Positions 47,877 through 56,814 of a stretch of DNA of 64,000 nt are shown in pieces; position 1 is the stretch's first letter, and every line of letters begins with the position of its first letter. A program made the translations under genes and the position numbers. The notes under the pieces were generated by a model that saw only the letters and a program-made list of their open reading frames with translations, did no database searches and was not told the DNA's origin. The stretch spans positions 1 to 64,000 of the forward strand of contig NZ_JAAWWP010000001.1 in the NCBI RefSeq assembly GCF_012273655.1, in the 5' to 3' direction. Origin of the DNA: Streptomyces physcomitrii (lineage in GTDB: Bacteria; Actinomycetota; Actinomycetes; Streptomycetales; Streptomycetaceae).

Positions 47877-49175
47877 TTGGCACGGAAAATCGGCAGCCGG
47901 TACACCGCGAACCAGATCCTGGGCCGCGGCAGCGCCGGCACGGTGTGGCTGGGCGAGGGGCCCGAGGGCCCGGTCGCCATCAAGACGCTGCGCGAGGACC
48001 TCGCCTGCGACCAGGAGCTGGTCGGCAGGTTCGTCCAGGAGCGCACGGCCCTGCTCAGCCTCGACCACCCGCGGGTGGTCGGCGTGCACGAGCTGGTCGT
48101 CGACGGGCACGACCTCGCCCTGGTGATGGACCTCGTCCGCGGTACGGACCTGCGGACCCGCCTGGAGCGGGAGCGCAGGCTCGCCCCCGAGGCGGCCGTC
48201 GCGATCACCGCGGACGTCGCGGAGGCGCTCGCCGCCGCGCACGCCGCCCAGATCGTGCACCGCGACGTCAAGCCGGAGAACATCCTGCTCGACATGCAGG
48301 GCCCGCTCGGACCGGGCGGCTCGCACCCCGCGCTGCTCACCGACTTCGGGGTCGCCAAGCTCATCGACTCCACCCGGCGCGCCCAGCCGCAGGGCCCCGC
48401 CGCCCCGGGCAGGCCGGGCGCCAAGAAGATCATCGGCACCCCCGACTACCTCGCCCCGGAGATTGTCGAGGGCCTGCCGCCGCGCGCCTCGGTCGACATC
48501 TACGCCCTCGCCACGGTCCTGTACGAACTCCTCGCCGGGTTCACCCCCTTCGGCGGCGGGCACCCGGGCGCGATCCTGCGCCGCCATGTCACCGAGACCG
48601 TGGTGCCGCTGCCGGGCATCCCCGAGGAGCTGTGGCAGCTGATCGTGCAGTGCCTGGCCAAGGCCCCGGCCTCCCGGCTGCGCGCCGGTGAGCTCGCGGC
48701 CCGGCTGCGGGAGCAGCTGCCGCTGCTGCGCGGCATGCCGCCGCTGGACGTGGACGAGCCCGAGTCCGCGGACCCGGAGACCGCCGAACACCCCGACGCC
48801 TCCGGCGGCACCGCCGAGGGCGCCCCGGAGACCACCGCCGGCCGCCGCCTCGCGGTGCACCGGGGTGCGGTGCCCCTGGTGCCGGGCGCGGCCCCCGACT
48901 CCAACCGGGACACCCACACCAGCATGCGGGTGCCCGCCCCGGACGAGCTGGCCGGAGGCGCGCTCGGCACCGCCCGCGCCCCCCGCGCCACGGGCGCGCC
49001 CCGCCCCGGCTCGGCCCGCAACCGGGCGGCCGCCCGCAGGCGCCGCCTCACGCTCAGCGCGGCCGGGGTGGTGCTCGCCGCCGCGGTGGGCGTCGGCGCC
49101 TGGGTGGCGGGTTCCGGCGACGACTCCGATCCCCAGCAGGAGGAGACCGGCAGCTCGGCCCCGGCCGGTCCCTGA
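47877..49175 (+). CDS. pkaB: Serine/threonine protein kinase, PkaB-like
   Basis: The 432-residue Hanks-type kinase has glycine loop LGRGSAGTVW, Lys36 (VAIKTLREDL), Asp130 in HRDVKPENILL, DFGVAKLID and GTPDYLAPE. After the kinase domain (about 1-270) come a disordered acidic linker, a basic patch (ARNRAAARRRRLT), and one transmembrane helix (AAGVVLAAAVGVGAWVAG) with a short acidic tail. The TTG start at 47877 is preceded by TAGGAG. Its own promoter must lie after the upstream terminator. Confidence 0.87.
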   Translation: MARKIGSRYTANQILGRGSAGTVWLGEGPEGPVAIKTLREDLACDQELVGRFVQERTALLSLDHPRVVGVHELVVDGHDLALVMDLVRGTDLRTRLERERRLAPEAAVAITADVAEALAAAHAAQIVHRDVKPENILLDMQGPLGPGGSHPALLTDFGVAKLIDSTRRAQPQGPAAPGRPGAKKIIGTPDYLAPEIVEGLPPRASVDIYALATVLYELLAGFTPFGGGHPGAILRRHVTETVVPLPGIPEELWQLIVQCLAKAPASRLRAGELAARLREQLPLLRGMPPLDVDEPESADPETAEHPDASGGTAEGAPETTAGRRLAVHRGAVPLVPGAAPDSNRDTHTSMRVPAPDELAGGALGTARAPRATGAPRPGSARNRAAARRRRLTLSAAGVVLAAAVGVGAWVAGSGDDSDPQQEETGSSAPAGP

Positions 49176-49264
49176 GCGGCCGGGAGCCGGTCCCGGTGCG
49201 GGCCGTCCCCGGCCCCCGTCCCGGGGCGGGGAGCATCGCTTGCGACAGCCGTTAGGCTGGAGTC

Positions 49265-50374
49265 GTGGCAGTCGTCGATGTATCCGAAGAGCTCAAGTCC
49301 CTCTCCTCGACCATGGAGTCGATCGAGGCCGTATTGGACCTCGACAGGCTGAGGGCCGACATCGCCGTCCTGGAGGAGCAGGCGGCGGCGCCGTCGCTGT
49401 GGGACGACCCGGAGGCGGCGCAGAAGATCACCAGCAAGCTCAGCCACCTCCAGGCCGAGGTCCGCAAGGCGGAGGCGCTGCGCTCCCGCATCGACGACCT
49501 CGAGGTCCTCTTCGAGCTCGCCGAGGCCGAGGACGACCCGGACACCCAGGCCGAGGCCGAGGGCGAGCTGGCCGCGGTGAAGAAGGCGCTGGACGAGATG
49601 GAGGTCCGCACCCTGCTGTCCGGGGAGTACGACTCCCGGGAGGCGCTGGTCAACATCCGCGCCGAGGCGGGCGGTGTGGACGCGGCCGACTTCGCCGAGC
49701 AGCTGCAGCGCATGTACCTGCGCTGGGCGGAGCGGCACGGCTACAAGACCGAGGTGTACGAGACCTCCTACGCCGAAGAGGCCGGGATCAAGTCGACCAC
49801 CTTCGCCGTCCAGGTGCCGTACGCCTACGGCACCCTCTCCGTGGAGCAGGGCACCCACCGCCTGGTGCGGATCTCGCCCTTCGACAACCAGGGCCGCCGC
49901 CAGACCTCCTTCGCGGGCGTCGAGGTGCTGCCGGTGGTCGAGCAGACCGACCACATCGACATCGACGAGTCCGAACTGCGGGTGGACGTCTACCGCTCCT
50001 CGGGCCCCGGCGGTCAGGGCGTCAACACCACCGACTCCGCGGTCCGCCTGACGCACATCCCGACCGGCATCGTCGTCTCCTGCCAGAACGAGCGCTCGCA
50101 GATCCAGAACAAGGCGACCGCGATGAACGTCCTCCAGGCCAAGCTGCTCGAACGCCGCCGCCAGGAGGAGCAGGCCAAGATGGACGCGCTCAAGGGCGAC
50201 GGCGGCAACTCCTGGGGAAACCAGATGCGTTCGTACGTCCTGCACCCGTACCAGATGGTCAAGGACCTGCGCACCGACTTCGAGGTGGGCAATCCGCAGT
50301 CCGTGCTCGACGGTGAGATCGACGGCTTCCTGGAGGCCGGAATTCGCTGGCGCAAGCAGCAGGAGAACCAGTAA
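49265..50374 (+). CDS. prfB: Peptide chain release factor 2
   Basis: RF2 terminates translation at UGA and UAA. The 369-residue protein has the RF2 tripeptide SPF in [11 protein letters not shown] and the peptidyl-hydrolysis GGQ in [10 protein letters not shown]. It is encoded in one uninterrupted frame: there is no in-frame UGA and no programmed +1 frameshift near codon 26, as is normal in Actinobacteria. The GTG at 49265 follows a -10-like TAGGCT by six bases, hinting at a leaderless message. Confidence 0.97.
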   Translation: MAVVDVSEELKSLSSTMESIEAVLDLDRLRADIAVLEEQAAAPSLWDDPEAAQKITSKLSHLQAEVRKAEALRSRIDDLEVLFELAEAEDDPDTQAEAEGELAAVKKALDEMEVRTLLSGEYDSREALVNIRAEAGGVDAADFAEQLQRMYLRWAERHGYKTEVYETSYAEEAGIKSTTFAVQVPYAYGTLSVEQGTHRLVRISPFDNQGRRQTSFAGVEVLPVVEQTDHIDIDESELRVDVYRSSGPGGQGVNTTDSAVRLTHIPTGIVVSCQNERSQIQNKATAMNVLQAKLLERRRQEEQAKMDALKGDGGNSWGNQMRSYVLHPYQMVKDLRTDFEVGNPQSVLDGEIDGFLEAGIRWRKQQENQ

Positions 50375-50417
50375 CGCCCCACCGGAGCGCGGAAGTTGCG
50401 CGTCCGGAGCTTTGTCG

Positions 50418-50460
50418 ACAAGGCAACTGCCCTCCCAAAGAGGACAGTTGCCTTGTTTCT
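50418..50460 (+). terminator. prfB terminator and gap before the surface-protein gene
   Basis: A 12-bp perfect stem (ACAAGGCAACTG, 50418-50429, with 50445-50456) is followed by TTTCTTG; it is a classic terminator for prfB. The rest of the 308-bp gap to 50683 has a possible promoter (TTGACG at 50536 with AAGGGT about 18 bp downstream) but no gene. Confidence 0.88.
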
Positions 50461-50682
50461 TGCGGTATTCGTCACAGTCCTGTGGAGAGTTCGCGGGCAA
50501 CAGCACCTAAGTCGGACATCGCGGTCGCAACGGCCTTGACGGTGTTCACACCGCTGGGAAAGGGTGACGCGCGGCATGCGTAACTCTGGGGCGGGTGGGA
50601 ACAGGCGGGCCAGTTCAGCCTCTTCGAGACCGTGACCCGGGCGCTGCTCCACTGACGAATAGCTACTGGGGGTAGCAAGCAG

Positions 50683-51291
50683 ATGACCAAGAAGACGCGG
50701 ATCCGCATCGCGCGCGTCGCCGCCGGTGCGGTGATCGCGGCCGGTGCCTCGCTGTCCGCCGCCGGTGTCGCCTCGGCGAGCGACGGTACGGCCCAGGACT
50801 GCGGTCTGCTCGGCGGGATCTTCGGCTGCGAGGAGGGTGACGAGCCGGGCGACGAGCCCACCGAGATCCCCACCGAGCCCACCGACGACCCGACGGAGCC
50901 CACCGAGGTCCCGACCGAGCCGACGGACGAGCCCACCGAGCCGACCGACGAGCCGACCGAGCCCACGGACGAGCCGACCGAGCCGACCGAGGAGCCGACC
51001 GAGCCCACGGACGAGCCCTCCGACCCGACCGGCGAGCCCACCTCGGAGCCGAGCGAGCCCGGCAACGACACCGACCCCGACGGCGGTTCGATCCCCGACG
51101 ACCAGGGCAAGGACGACCTGACCGACACCGGCTCCAAGCCGGTCGAGCAGGGCAAGCCCGACGGAGAGCTGGCCGAGACCGGTGCCGCCGAGAACACCAC
51201 CTACCTGGTGATCGGCGCCGCCACCATGATCGCCGGTGGCGTGGGCTTCCGCCTGCTGCCCCGTCTGGTCGGCGGCCGCAACGCCGCCTGA
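50683..51291 (+). CDS. LAxTG-type sortase-anchored surface protein
   Basis: The 202-residue secreted protein has a Sec signal peptide (VAAGAVIAAGASLSAAGVASA, cleaved near 32) and two cysteines in DCGLLGGIFGC. A stalk of about 65 residues of Pro-Thr-Glu/Asp repeats (EPTEPTDEPTEPTDEP type) follows. A C-terminal cell-wall sorting signal has LAETG (163-167), a hydrophobic helix and a basic tail (RLLPRLVGGRNAA). LAxTG is the motif of class E sortases in Streptomyces. No sortase gene is in the window. The function of the exposed stalk is unknown. Confidence 0.87.
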   Translation: MTKKTRIRIARVAAGAVIAAGASLSAAGVASASDGTAQDCGLLGGIFGCEEGDEPGDEPTEIPTEPTDDPTEPTEVPTEPTDEPTEPTDEPTEPTDEPTEPTEEPTEPTDEPSDPTGEPTSEPSEPGNDTDPDGGSIPDDQGKDDLTDTGSKPVEQGKPDGELAETGAAENTTYLVIGAATMIAGGVGFRLLPRLVGGRNAA

Positions 51292-51330
51292 GTCCCGCGG
51301 GGCCCGAGGGTCCGCAGCGCGTGACGACAC

Positions 51331-51367
51331 CACGAAGGCCCGGAGCCACCGCTCCGGGCCTTTCGTG
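51331..51367 (+). terminator. Terminator after the surface-protein gene
   Basis: A strong stem pairs CACGAAGGCCCGGAGC with GCTCCGGGCCTTTCGTG, apart from one bulged T, and has a four-base loop. It lies 40 bp after the stop codon. Confidence 0.85.
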
Positions 51368-51450
51368 TGCGTGGAGGCCCTGCGTGCGAGCTGTGCGTGG
51401 GGCGGCGCCGGTACGTGCGCATCGCCTGCCGTGACGCCGCGGACACGGAA

Positions 51451-51575
51451 GGTTCCGTGCGGCTGCGGGCAGTTCCCCACGGTCGGCGAGCGGTTCCGTA
51501 CAGCCGGTGGGCAGTTCCGTACATTCGGTGAACAGTTCCGTACGGCTGCGGGCGGTTCCGTACGGTCAGGCGGTC
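51451..51575. repeat. 20-21-bp intergenic tandem repeat
   Basis: Six copies start at 51451, 51471, 51492, 51513, 51534 and 51554, each opening with GGTTCCGTACGG or AGTTCCGTACGG variants. They lie downstream of the zinc-ribbon gene on the minus strand; the last unit runs into its stop codon. Confidence 0.8.
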
Positions 51576-51757
51576 TGGTGGGCCACCAGTGCCACCGCCG
51601 TGATCAGTATCGCGAGCAGGGCTATCAGCATCATCGGGTTGAGCCCGGCGAAGGGGCCCTGCTGCTGCATGCGCGCGCGGCTGGCCCGGCAGACCGGGCA
51701 GCGGCCCTCGCTCACCGGTGCCGCGCAGTTCGCGCACACCAGTCGGTCGTAGGTCAT
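51566..51757 (-). CDS. Small zinc-ribbon membrane protein
   Basis: The 63-residue protein begins MTYDRLVCANCAAPVSEGRCPVCRASRARMQQQ, with two CxxC pairs forming a probable zinc ribbon. It ends with a single transmembrane helix (NPMMLIALLAILITAVALVA). The ribosome site GGAGGAGGAG precedes the ATG at 51757 at proper spacing, which supports a real gene despite the small size. It is divergent from ftsE. Function unknown. Confidence 0.82.
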   Translation of the reverse strand: MTYDRLVCANCAAPVSEGRCPVCRASRARMQQQGPFAGLNPMMLIALLAILITAVALVAHQTA

Positions 51758-52059
51758 GCGCACTCCTCCTCCCGCACGGCGGGCCCTGTTCACCGGGGGC
51801 CGGGGCCCTGATGGCGGTGGTTCTGCAGGGGCACAACGCCCGGGGAACCGCATCCGTTCCCCTTCCCACTGTGCCAGCTCCGGCGGATTTCGGCGCGGTC
51901 CGCAGCTTCTTGCCCCGTTTCGCCCGTTCCGCGCGCCTGGAGTGGTGACAAAACACGCAAGGCATGCCCAAGTCGGGCCGTGGACTGCGCGCGTACACCG
52001 CTGTCGCGTATGGTCACGCTCACCTACCCCCGACGCCCCAAAAGCTCCGAGGCGCACCC
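51758..52059. promoter_or_regulatory. Divergent promoter region between the zinc-ribbon gene and ftsE
   Basis: This 302-bp gap is less G+C-rich around 51890-51970. A -10-like TATGGT lies at about 52010, 50 bp before ftsE. I could not identify a matching -35 with confidence. No gene is seen. Confidence 0.4.
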
Positions 52060-52749
52060 GTGATCCGTTTCGACAACGTCTCCAAGGTCTACCCCAAACA
52101 GAACCGCCCCGCACTCAGGGAAGTCTCCCTGGAGGTCGAGCGCGGCGAGTTCGTGTTCCTGGTGGGTTCCTCCGGTTCCGGGAAGTCGACCTTCCTGCGG
52201 CTGATCCTGCGCGAGGAGCGCACCAGCCACGGCCAGGTCCACGTCCTCGGCAAGGACCTGGCCCGGCTGTCCAACTGGAAGGTGCCGCACATGCGCCGCC
52301 AGCTCGGCACCGTCTTCCAGGACTTCCGGCTGCTGCCGAACAAGACCGTCGCGGAGAACGTCGCCTTCGCCCAGGAGGTCATCGGCAAGTCCCGGGGCGA
52401 GATCCGCAAGTCGGTGCCGCAGGTGCTCGACCTGGTGGGCCTCGGCGGCAAGGAGGACCGGATGCCCGGCGAGCTGTCCGGCGGTGAGCAGCAGCGTGTG
52501 GCCATCGCCCGCGCCTTCGTCAACCGCCCCAAGCTGCTGATCGCCGACGAGCCGACCGGCAACCTCGACCCGCAGACCTCCGTGGGCATCATGAAGCTGC
52601 TCGACCGCATCAACCGCACCGGCACCACCGTGGTGATGGCCACCCACGACCAGAACATCGTGGACCAGATGCGCAAGCGCGTGATCGAGCTGGAGAAGGG
52701 CCGTCTCGTACGCGACCAGGCGCGCGGTGTCTACGGATACCAGCACTGA
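52060..52749 (+). CDS. ftsE: Cell division ATP-binding protein FtsE
   Basis: FtsE is the ATPase of the FtsEX complex, which controls peptidoglycan hydrolases at the septum and cell tip. The 229-residue ABC protein has Walker [10 protein letters not shown] (36-44), signature [14 protein letters not shown] and Walker [10 protein letters not shown], followed by the switch His in ATHDQNIV. The GTG at 52060 starts exactly at the conserved [11 protein letters not shown]. ftsX follows after 61 bp. Confidence 0.96.
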   Translation: MIRFDNVSKVYPKQNRPALREVSLEVERGEFVFLVGSSGSGKSTFLRLILREERTSHGQVHVLGKDLARLSNWKVPHMRRQLGTVFQDFRLLPNKTVAENVAFAQEVIGKSRGEIRKSVPQVLDLVGLGGKEDRMPGELSGGEQQRVAIARAFVNRPKLLIADEPTGNLDPQTSVGIMKLLDRINRTGTTVVMATHDQNIVDQMRKRVIELEKGRLVRDQARGVYGYQH

Positions 52750-52810
52750 GCCGGCCGCGGTGCACACCGGAGTCGAGCAGATGATCCACGGAAAGGCCTG
52801 AAACCCCGCC

Positions 52811-53728
52811 ATGCGCGCACAGTTCGTCCTGTCGGAGATCGGCGTCGGTCTCCGCCGCAATCTCACGATGACCTTCGCGGTCGTGGTCTCCGTGGCCCTC
52901 TCGCTCGCCCTGTTCGGCGGCTCGCTGCTGATGCGCGACCAGGTGAGCACCATGAAGGGCTACTGGTACGACAAGGTCAACGTCTCCATCTTCCTGTGCA
53001 ACAAGGGCGATGCCGAGTCGGACGCCAACTGCGCCAAGGGCGCCGTCACCAGCGAGCAGAAGAAGCAGATCGAGACCGATCTGCAGAAGATGCCGGTGGT
53101 CGACAAGGTCATCTACGAGTCCAGCGACGAGGCCTACAAGCACTACAAGGAGCAGTTCGGCGACTCCCCGCTGGCCAGTTCGCTGACCCCGGACCAGATG
53201 CAGGAGTCCTTCCGCGTCAAGCTCAAGGACCCGCAGAAATACGCGGTGATCGCCACCGCCTTCGACGGCCGGGACGGCGTGCAGTCGGTGCAGGACCAGA
53301 AGAGCGTCCTGGACAACCTCTTCGAACTGCTCAACGGCATGAACTGGGCGGCGATCATGGTGATGCTGCTCATGCTGGTGGTCGCGCTGATGCTGATCGT
53401 CAACACGGTGCGGGTCTCCGCCTTCAGCAGACGGCGGGAGACCGGCATCATGCGGCTCGTCGGCGCCTCCAGCTTCTACATCCAGGCGCCGTTCATCATG
53501 GAGGCCGCCGTCGCCGGGCTCATCGGCGCGGGCGTGGCCTGCCTGATGCTCGTGGTGGGCCGCTACTTCATCATCGACAACGGCCTCGCCCTCTCCGAGA
53601 AGCTGAATCTCATCAACTTCATCGGCTGGGACGCGGTCCTGTCCAAGCTGCCGCTCGTCCTCGCGATCGGCCTGCTGATGCCCGCTCTTGCGGCCTTCTT
53701 CGCGTTGCGCAAGTACCTCAAGGTGTGA
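52811..53728 (+). CDS. ftsX: Cell division membrane protein FtsX
   Basis: The 305-residue partner of FtsE has four transmembrane helices: one near 20-40 and three in the C-terminal half (IMVMLLMLVVALMLIVNTV and two others). A large extracellular loop (about 45-175) contains two cysteines (FLCNKGDAESDANC), likely a disulphide. The loop is the part expected to bind RipC-like or other NlpC/P60 hydrolases. Cytoplasmic FSRRRETGIMRLVGAS is the FtsE-coupling motif. Confidence 0.96.
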   Translation: MRAQFVLSEIGVGLRRNLTMTFAVVVSVALSLALFGGSLLMRDQVSTMKGYWYDKVNVSIFLCNKGDAESDANCAKGAVTSEQKKQIETDLQKMPVVDKVIYESSDEAYKHYKEQFGDSPLASSLTPDQMQESFRVKLKDPQKYAVIATAFDGRDGVQSVQDQKSVLDNLFELLNGMNWAAIMVMLLMLVVALMLIVNTVRVSAFSRRRETGIMRLVGASSFYIQAPFIMEAAVAGLIGAGVACLMLVVGRYFIIDNGLALSEKLNLINFIGWDAVLSKLPLVLAIGLLMPALAAFFALRKYLKV

Positions 53729-53795
53729 GACATCCCCACCCGCCCAAGTCCGCAACCACCCCTGCCGAGGACCGGGTTGTCCTAGACTCACCGCC

Positions 53796-54980
53796 ATGTC
53801 GGGTCCGGATACCAGCTTCGAGCTCCGCCGCTTGCGCCGCGGGGCCGCCCTGACACTGGTCTTCGCGGGAGTGCTCGCGGCGGGTGCCGCGGGCGGAGCC
53901 TTCGGCGGGGACCGCGCTCCGGGCGAGAGGGCCGCGGCCCCGGTGGGCTCCTCACCGGCCGCGCACAAGCAGGACGTACAGGACGTGAACGAGGCGGCGG
54001 CCGAGGCGCTGGCCGACGGCAAGTCGGCCGCGGAGGCCGCCCGCCGCGAGGTCAGCCGCAGCGGCGACCGCTGGGGCGCGGTCTACTCCCCGCACGAGTA
54101 CGAGGAGTTCGCCCAGTCCCTGGACGGCGAGTACACCGGGGTCGGGCTGCGCGCCAGACGCGGCGACGACGGCGGCATCGAGGTCTCCCGGGTCCAGAAG
54201 GGCGGCCCCGCGGACCGCGCCGGGATACGGCGCGGCGACCGGCTGCACAGCATCGACGGCAAGCGAGTCGAGGACCGCCCGGTGACCGAGGTGGTGGCGC
54301 TGCTGCGCGGCGACGCCGAGCAGGCCCGCGCCGGCAGCCCCGTCGAACTGGGCCTCAGCCGCGAGGGCCGCGACTGGCGGCAGACGGTACGCAGGGCCGT
54401 CCTGCGCACCAGCCCGGTCACCGTGGAGCGGCCGCGCCCCGAGGGCCCGGTCCGGATCAAGGTGGACTCCTTCACCAAGGGCGCCGGGGAGCGGGTGCGC
54501 GAGGCGGTGCTGAGCGCCCCCGAGGGCGCCGGGGTCCTGCTCGACCTGCGCGGCAACTCCGGCGGTCTGGTCGTCGAGGCCACCCGGGCCGCCTCCGCCT
54601 TCCTGGACGGCGGCCTGGTCGCCACCTACGACGTGGACGGCAGCCAGCGCGCCCTGCACGCGGAGCCCGGCGGCGACACCCGCAGGCCGGTGGTCGCCCT
54701 GGTCGACGGCGGCACCATGAGCGCGGCCGAGCTGCTCACCGGGGCGCTCCAGGACCGCGGCCGGGCCGTGGTCGTCGGCGAGCGGACCTTCGGCAAGGGC
54801 TCGGTGCAGATGCCGAGCGAGCTGCCGGACGGCTCGGTGGCCGAACTGACCGTGGGCCACTACCGCACCCCCGCGGGCCACCGCCTCGACAACCGCGGCA
54901 TCACCCCGGACCTGGAGGTCGGGGAGAAGGCCGCCCAGCGGGCCGAGTCGGTATTGAGTGGCCTCGGGGGCCCCTCCTAG
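53796..54980 (+). CDS. S41 family C-terminal processing peptidase
   Basis: The 394-residue Ctp-type serine protease has an N-terminal signal or anchor helix (LTLVFAGVLAAGAAGGAF). A PDZ domain follows (about 105-190, YTGVGLRARRGDDGGIEVSRV then GDRLHSIDGKRV). The S41 catalytic domain has Ser309 in GGTMSAAELL and Lys334 in FGKGSVQMP, with the normal 25-residue spacing of the dyad. Ctps trim or degrade exported proteins. Its ATG follows a -10-like TAGACT by seven bases. smpB starts 18 bp downstream. Confidence 0.94.
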   Translation: MSGPDTSFELRRLRRGAALTLVFAGVLAAGAAGGAFGGDRAPGERAAAPVGSSPAAHKQDVQDVNEAAAEALADGKSAAEAARREVSRSGDRWGAVYSPHEYEEFAQSLDGEYTGVGLRARRGDDGGIEVSRVQKGGPADRAGIRRGDRLHSIDGKRVEDRPVTEVVALLRGDAEQARAGSPVELGLSREGRDWRQTVRRAVLRTSPVTVERPRPEGPVRIKVDSFTKGAGERVREAVLSAPEGAGVLLDLRGNSGGLVVEATRAASAFLDGGLVATYDVDGSQRALHAEPGGDTRRPVVALVDGGTMSAAELLTGALQDRGRAVVVGERTFGKGSVQMPSELPDGSVAELTVGHYRTPAGHRLDNRGITPDLEVGEKAAQRAESVLSGLGGPS

Positions 54981-54998
54981 TGCGAAAATGGGCGCACT

Positions 54999-55478
54999 AT
55001 GGCTAAGGAAAAAGGGCGCAAGCTGATCGCGCAGCACAAGAAGGCGCGGCACGACTACCTCATCCTCGACACCTACGAGGCCGGTCTGGCCCTCACCGGC
55101 ACCGAGGTGAAGTCGCTGCGCCAGGGGCGGGCCTCGCTGGTCGACGGCTTCGTACAGCTCGACGACAACGAGGCCTGGCTGCACAACGTGCACATCCCCG
55201 AGTACAGCCAGGGCACCTGGACCAACCACAGCGCCCGCCGCAAGCGCAAGCTGCTGCTGCACCGCGTGGAGATCGACAAGCTGGCCGCGAAGTCCCAGGA
55301 GAGCGGGCACACCATCGTGCCGCTGGCGCTCTACTTCAAGGACGGCCGCGCCAAGATCGAGATCGCGCTGGCCAAGGGCAAGAAGGAGTACGACAAGCGG
55401 CAGACCCTGCGCGAGAAGCAGGACCGCCGCGAGACCGAGCGCGCCATGTCGGCGGTCCGCCGCAAGCAGCGGGCCTGA
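54999..55478 (+). CDS. smpB: SsrA-binding protein SmpB
   Basis: SmpB binds tmRNA and delivers it to stalled ribosomes. The 159-residue protein has the family oligonucleotide-binding core ([45 protein letters not shown]) and the basic helical tail ([18 protein letters not shown]). The partner RNA gene ssrA lies 180 bp downstream on the same strand. Confidence 0.97.
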   Translation: MAKEKGRKLIAQHKKARHDYLILDTYEAGLALTGTEVKSLRQGRASLVDGFVQLDDNEAWLHNVHIPEYSQGTWTNHSARRKRKLLLHRVEIDKLAAKSQESGHTIVPLALYFKDGRAKIEIALAKGKKEYDKRQTLREKQDRRETERAMSAVRRKQRA

Positions 55479-55658
55479 GCGGGGCCGTGCCGGAGCGGGG
55501 CGGCCCCGGGGCGGCCGGGCCCGGCGGCGGCGCCGGGGCGTGCGGCCCGGGCGGGGGAATACGCTGGCCCCCGCCCTCGTTGGTCACGTACGATGGCTAC
55601 TGCCCGCTCGGACAGGGGCGGCCTCTCGGTGAAGAGGCGGAGCTTTTCAACTCAACAT

Positions 55659-56030
55659 GGGGATGATCGGTTTCGACAGCGGATGTCGAGGCAGGGGAAG
55701 CGAGTCGAGGAAGCGGCCATGATCTCGTAAACCACAGGCCGAAAAAAATAATCGCCAATACCAAGCGCGATTCCTTCGCCCTCGCTGCCTAAGTAGCGAC
55801 TTGCGAAGTGTCAGCCCGGGGGTGTTCCCGACCCGGATCCTGGCATCAGCTAGGGAACTAAACCTCTAGGCCCGGTCACGGGGCGTAGGGGGAAATCACA
55901 CAGTGGCTGAGCCCGTCGGAGACTTGTTCGCGTGATCTCCGGGGCCGAGAAAATCACAGCGAACTGCACTCGGAGAAGCCCTGGTTCCGCACCGTTGGAC
56001 GCGGGTTCGATTCCCGCCATCTCCACCACC
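55659..56030 (+). ncRNA. ssrA: Transfer-messenger RNA (tmRNA)
   Basis: This RNA of about 372 nt starts GGGGATGATCGGTTTCGACA and ends CCATCTCCACCA. The two ends pair as a tRNA-Ala-like acceptor, and the T-arm GGGTTCGATTCCCGCC lies just before the 3' end. The mRNA part encodes the tag ANTKRDSFALAA followed by TAA (55754-55792). It rescues stalled ribosomes and marks the products for proteolysis. It is adjacent to smpB, its protein partner. Confidence 0.96.
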
Positions 56031-56038
56031 CCATGGAG

Positions 56039-56079
56039 CCCCTGGCCTGCCCGCTTTCGCGGCAGACCGGGGGCTTTGG
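56039..56079 (+). terminator. ssrA terminator
   Basis: A 15-bp imperfect stem (AGCCCCTGGCCTGCC with GGCAGACCGGGGGCT) with a CGCTTTCGC loop is followed by TTTGG, nine bases after the mature tmRNA end. Confidence 0.8.
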
Positions 56080-56200
56080 TGTTGCTGCTTCCGCTTTTGC
56101 CGCACAGCGGCTGGGGAGCGTGGCCAAGGACAACGGCTGACCCCCGGGGAATCACATTCTGTAAAATTCCGGTACCTGTCTGCGTTTCCCGAGGATCGGT

Positions 56201-56692
56201 ATGACCCAGAACCTGCCCACCGAACCGACCCCGTTCGTCCACCCCGACGGTCGCCACCGTCTGGTCGTGGGCGTACACCTGATCCTGCAGCGGAACGACC
56301 GAGTGCTCCTCGGCCTCCGGCAGGGCACTGGCTGGCGGGACGGTCACTACCACGTACCGGCCGGACATCTGGAGTCCGGGGAAACCGCGACCGCAGGTGC
56401 CGTACGCGAGGCTGCCGAGGAGCTCGGCCTCGCGCTGCGCGAGGCCGACCTGGAGCTCGTCCATACCGTGCACCACCACAGCGGCTCGGTGGACGACCCC
56501 AGGATCCAGCTGTTCTTCCGGGTACGGCACTGGCAGGGGGAACCGGTGAACCGGGAGCCCGAGCTGTGCGCCGACCTGTCCTGGTTCCCGCTCGACCAAC
56601 TCCCGGAGCCGATGGTCGACTACACGGCCGTGGCCCTCGCGCGGTTCCGGCGGGGCCTGACGTACTCCAACGTCGGCTGGCCCGCCTCCTGA
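56201..56692 (+). CDS. NUDIX hydrolase
   Basis: The 163-residue pyrophosphohydrolase has a complete Nudix box, GHLESGETATAGAVREAAEE extending to LGL (about 66-88), matching Gx5Ex7REUxEExGU. The enzyme opens with HRLVVGVHLILQRNDRVLLGLR. The substrate is unknown. It is a monocistronic-looking gene between ssrA and the CYTH gene, with codon use a little less biased than the neighbouring core genes. Confidence 0.9.
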   Translation: MTQNLPTEPTPFVHPDGRHRLVVGVHLILQRNDRVLLGLRQGTGWRDGHYHVPAGHLESGETATAGAVREAAEELGLALREADLELVHTVHHHSGSVDDPRIQLFFRVRHWQGEPVNREPELCADLSWFPLDQLPEPMVDYTAVALARFRRGLTYSNVGWPAS

Positions 56693-56814
56693 CGGAAGGG
56701 TTCGCCAGGACCTACGGGTGGACCAAGTGCGCGTTGACGGCCCGGGCCCTGTGCGCCAGCTCCTGCATCTCGACGACCCGCACCGGCGCGGCCCACTGAA
56801 TCGGAGACAAGCGC

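Noticed and set aside
49265..49400. Programmed +1 frameshift in prfB
   Set aside because: The frame is continuous from GTG to stop with no in-frame UGA near the start, so RF2 is not autoregulated by frameshifting here.
51201..51998. A minus-strand frame in which the 20-21-bp repeats encode YGTxHR-like heptads
   Set aside because: The period slips between 20 and 21 bp, the frame overlaps the surface-protein gene, and no ribosome site is seen. I treat the array as non-coding.
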